Positions 46,522 through 46,896 of a stretch of DNA of 46,896 nucleotides are shown here, one piece after another. Numbering within the stretch: position 1 is the stretch's first letter; every line of letters starts with the position of its first letter. The stretch is from positions 1-46,896 of the IMG/VR virus record IMGVR_UViG_3300023175_001362; one strand, written 5' to 3'. The DNA comes from a virus. The translations under genes and the position numbers were made by a program. Below the pieces are notes generated by a model. The model did no database searches. It was not told the origin of the DNA and was given only the letters and a program-made list of their open reading frames with translations.

Positions 46522-46896
46522 TATAACTTTTCTCCAACCTCAAAACCTCTAAATGTTTTAAACCTTGGGAAACGCAAACTGTATGTTCCGTCCTGATTTT
46601 GCGTAATAGCATCTGCTCTTACTTCTACCAATTGCCCAATAAGTGAGCTACGACTATTCCAAAAACTATCGCGATCGCTGTCACTAAACCCGCTCCCGCA
46701 ATTGACTTGGACCATTCTTCCATCGTCTTCTCCAGAGCATACCAATGCTCCAAGGCGTCCTTCGTTTCTTCCTGTTCCTTCTTCGACATCCTTAACCTCC
46801 AATGTTACTTCAATAAATGGCTTTGCTTTTAGCCATGCATGAGTACGTTTGCATTCATAAGGAGCATCAACGTCCTTAATCATAACACCTTCATAT
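46521..46896 (-). CDS. 30: ATP-dependent DNA ligase, C-terminal part (5' end beyond window)
   Basis: The frame stays open to the right edge, so the true start lies outside. The ATG at 46883 is only an internal Met inside YEGVMIKD, the ligase motif IV. It is followed by YECKRTHAWLKAKP, motif V (WLKxK). The rest is the OB-fold domain: IEVTLEVKDVEEGTG, LGALVCSGEDDG and GQLVEVRADAITQNQDG, ending FRGFEVGEKL. This matches the C-terminal quarter of T4 gp30-like ligases that seal nicks between Okazaki fragments. The N-terminal adenylation lysine (motif I) cannot be seen here. Confidence 0.9.
   Translation of the reverse strand, partial: YEGVMIKDVDAPYECKRTHAWLKAKPFIEVTLEVKDVEEGTGRNEGRLGALVCSGEDDGRMVQVNCGSGFSDSDRDSFWNSRSSLIGQLVEVRADAITQNQDGTYSLRFPRFKTFRGFEVGEKL

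Noticed and set aside
46521-46883. Complete 120-residue protein starting at 46883
   Set aside because: The codons before it continue the frame as Y-E-G-V, making EGVMIK of DNA ligase motif IV; the gene is cut by the window edge.
1-46896. tRNA genes, CRISPR arrays, insertion sequences, inteins or photosystem genes
   Set aside because: No cloverleaf-like region, repeat-spacer pattern, terminal inverted repeats with transposase, or intein splice blocks were seen; intergenic space is too small for most of these.

Overview
The window looks like part of the genome of a marine T4-like myovirus. It is AT-rich and very tightly packed. Almost every gene is on the minus strand, and many neighbours overlap by 1-4 bases. 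It carries T4-type replication genes (clamp-loader gp44, a DsbA-like protein, a 5'-truncated ATP-dependent DNA ligase), a GroES/gp31-like co-chaperonin, very long tail-fibre genes, and auxiliary genes typical of ocean T4-like phages (phoH, mazG, thyX, tryptophan halogenase, 2-oxoglutarate/Fe(II) oxygenases, uvsE, an IscA-like protein, QueD). No photosystem gene is present, and the ferredoxin is of the bacterial FdxA type, so a heterotrophic (perhaps alphaproteobacterial) host is more likely than a cyanobacterium. That host call is an inference.

Layout in coordinate order (transcription mostly runs right to left): 1-808 holds the start of a 2OG oxygenase, a membrane protein and a DsbA-like protein. 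872-7873 is a block of lysine-rich modular proteins; several begin with short leaders resembling T4 capsid-targeting peptides, and two carry enzyme-like domains (HAD phosphatase, nucleotidyltransferase). 7884-9214 has small structural proteins. 9201-12272 encodes a ClpA-type unfoldase and DnaJ. 12316-15300 is a lysis cassette: GH19 endolysin, overlapping spanin-like genes, two small membrane proteins as holin candidates, and a class-3 lipase. 15334-16779 is conserved but unassigned. phoH is on the plus strand at 16920. 17689-21721 is one operon (gp44, ferredoxin, 2OG oxygenase, tryptophan halogenase, ThyX), preceded by mazG, groES-like and a DnaE fragment. 23749-38057 is the tail-fibre region and includes a subtilisin-like protease. 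38142-42904 mixes Fe-S, UV-repair, glycosyltransferase and QueD genes. 42969-44451 contains two related fibre proteins, and 44463-46896 ends with two conserved phage proteins and the DNA ligase C-terminus.

Regulation can be read directly. At least six minus-strand sigma70-like promoters (TTGAC[T/A]-N17-TATAAT-like) precede early-type genes. TATAAATA-like octamers resembling T4 late promoters precede structural genes. The gp44 promoter sits inside a long dyad that would bury the gp44 Shine-Dalgarno in read-through RNA. The dnaJ start codon lies inside a perfect 12-bp hairpin. No tRNA, CRISPR array, insertion sequence or gene-free stretch over 300 bases was seen.
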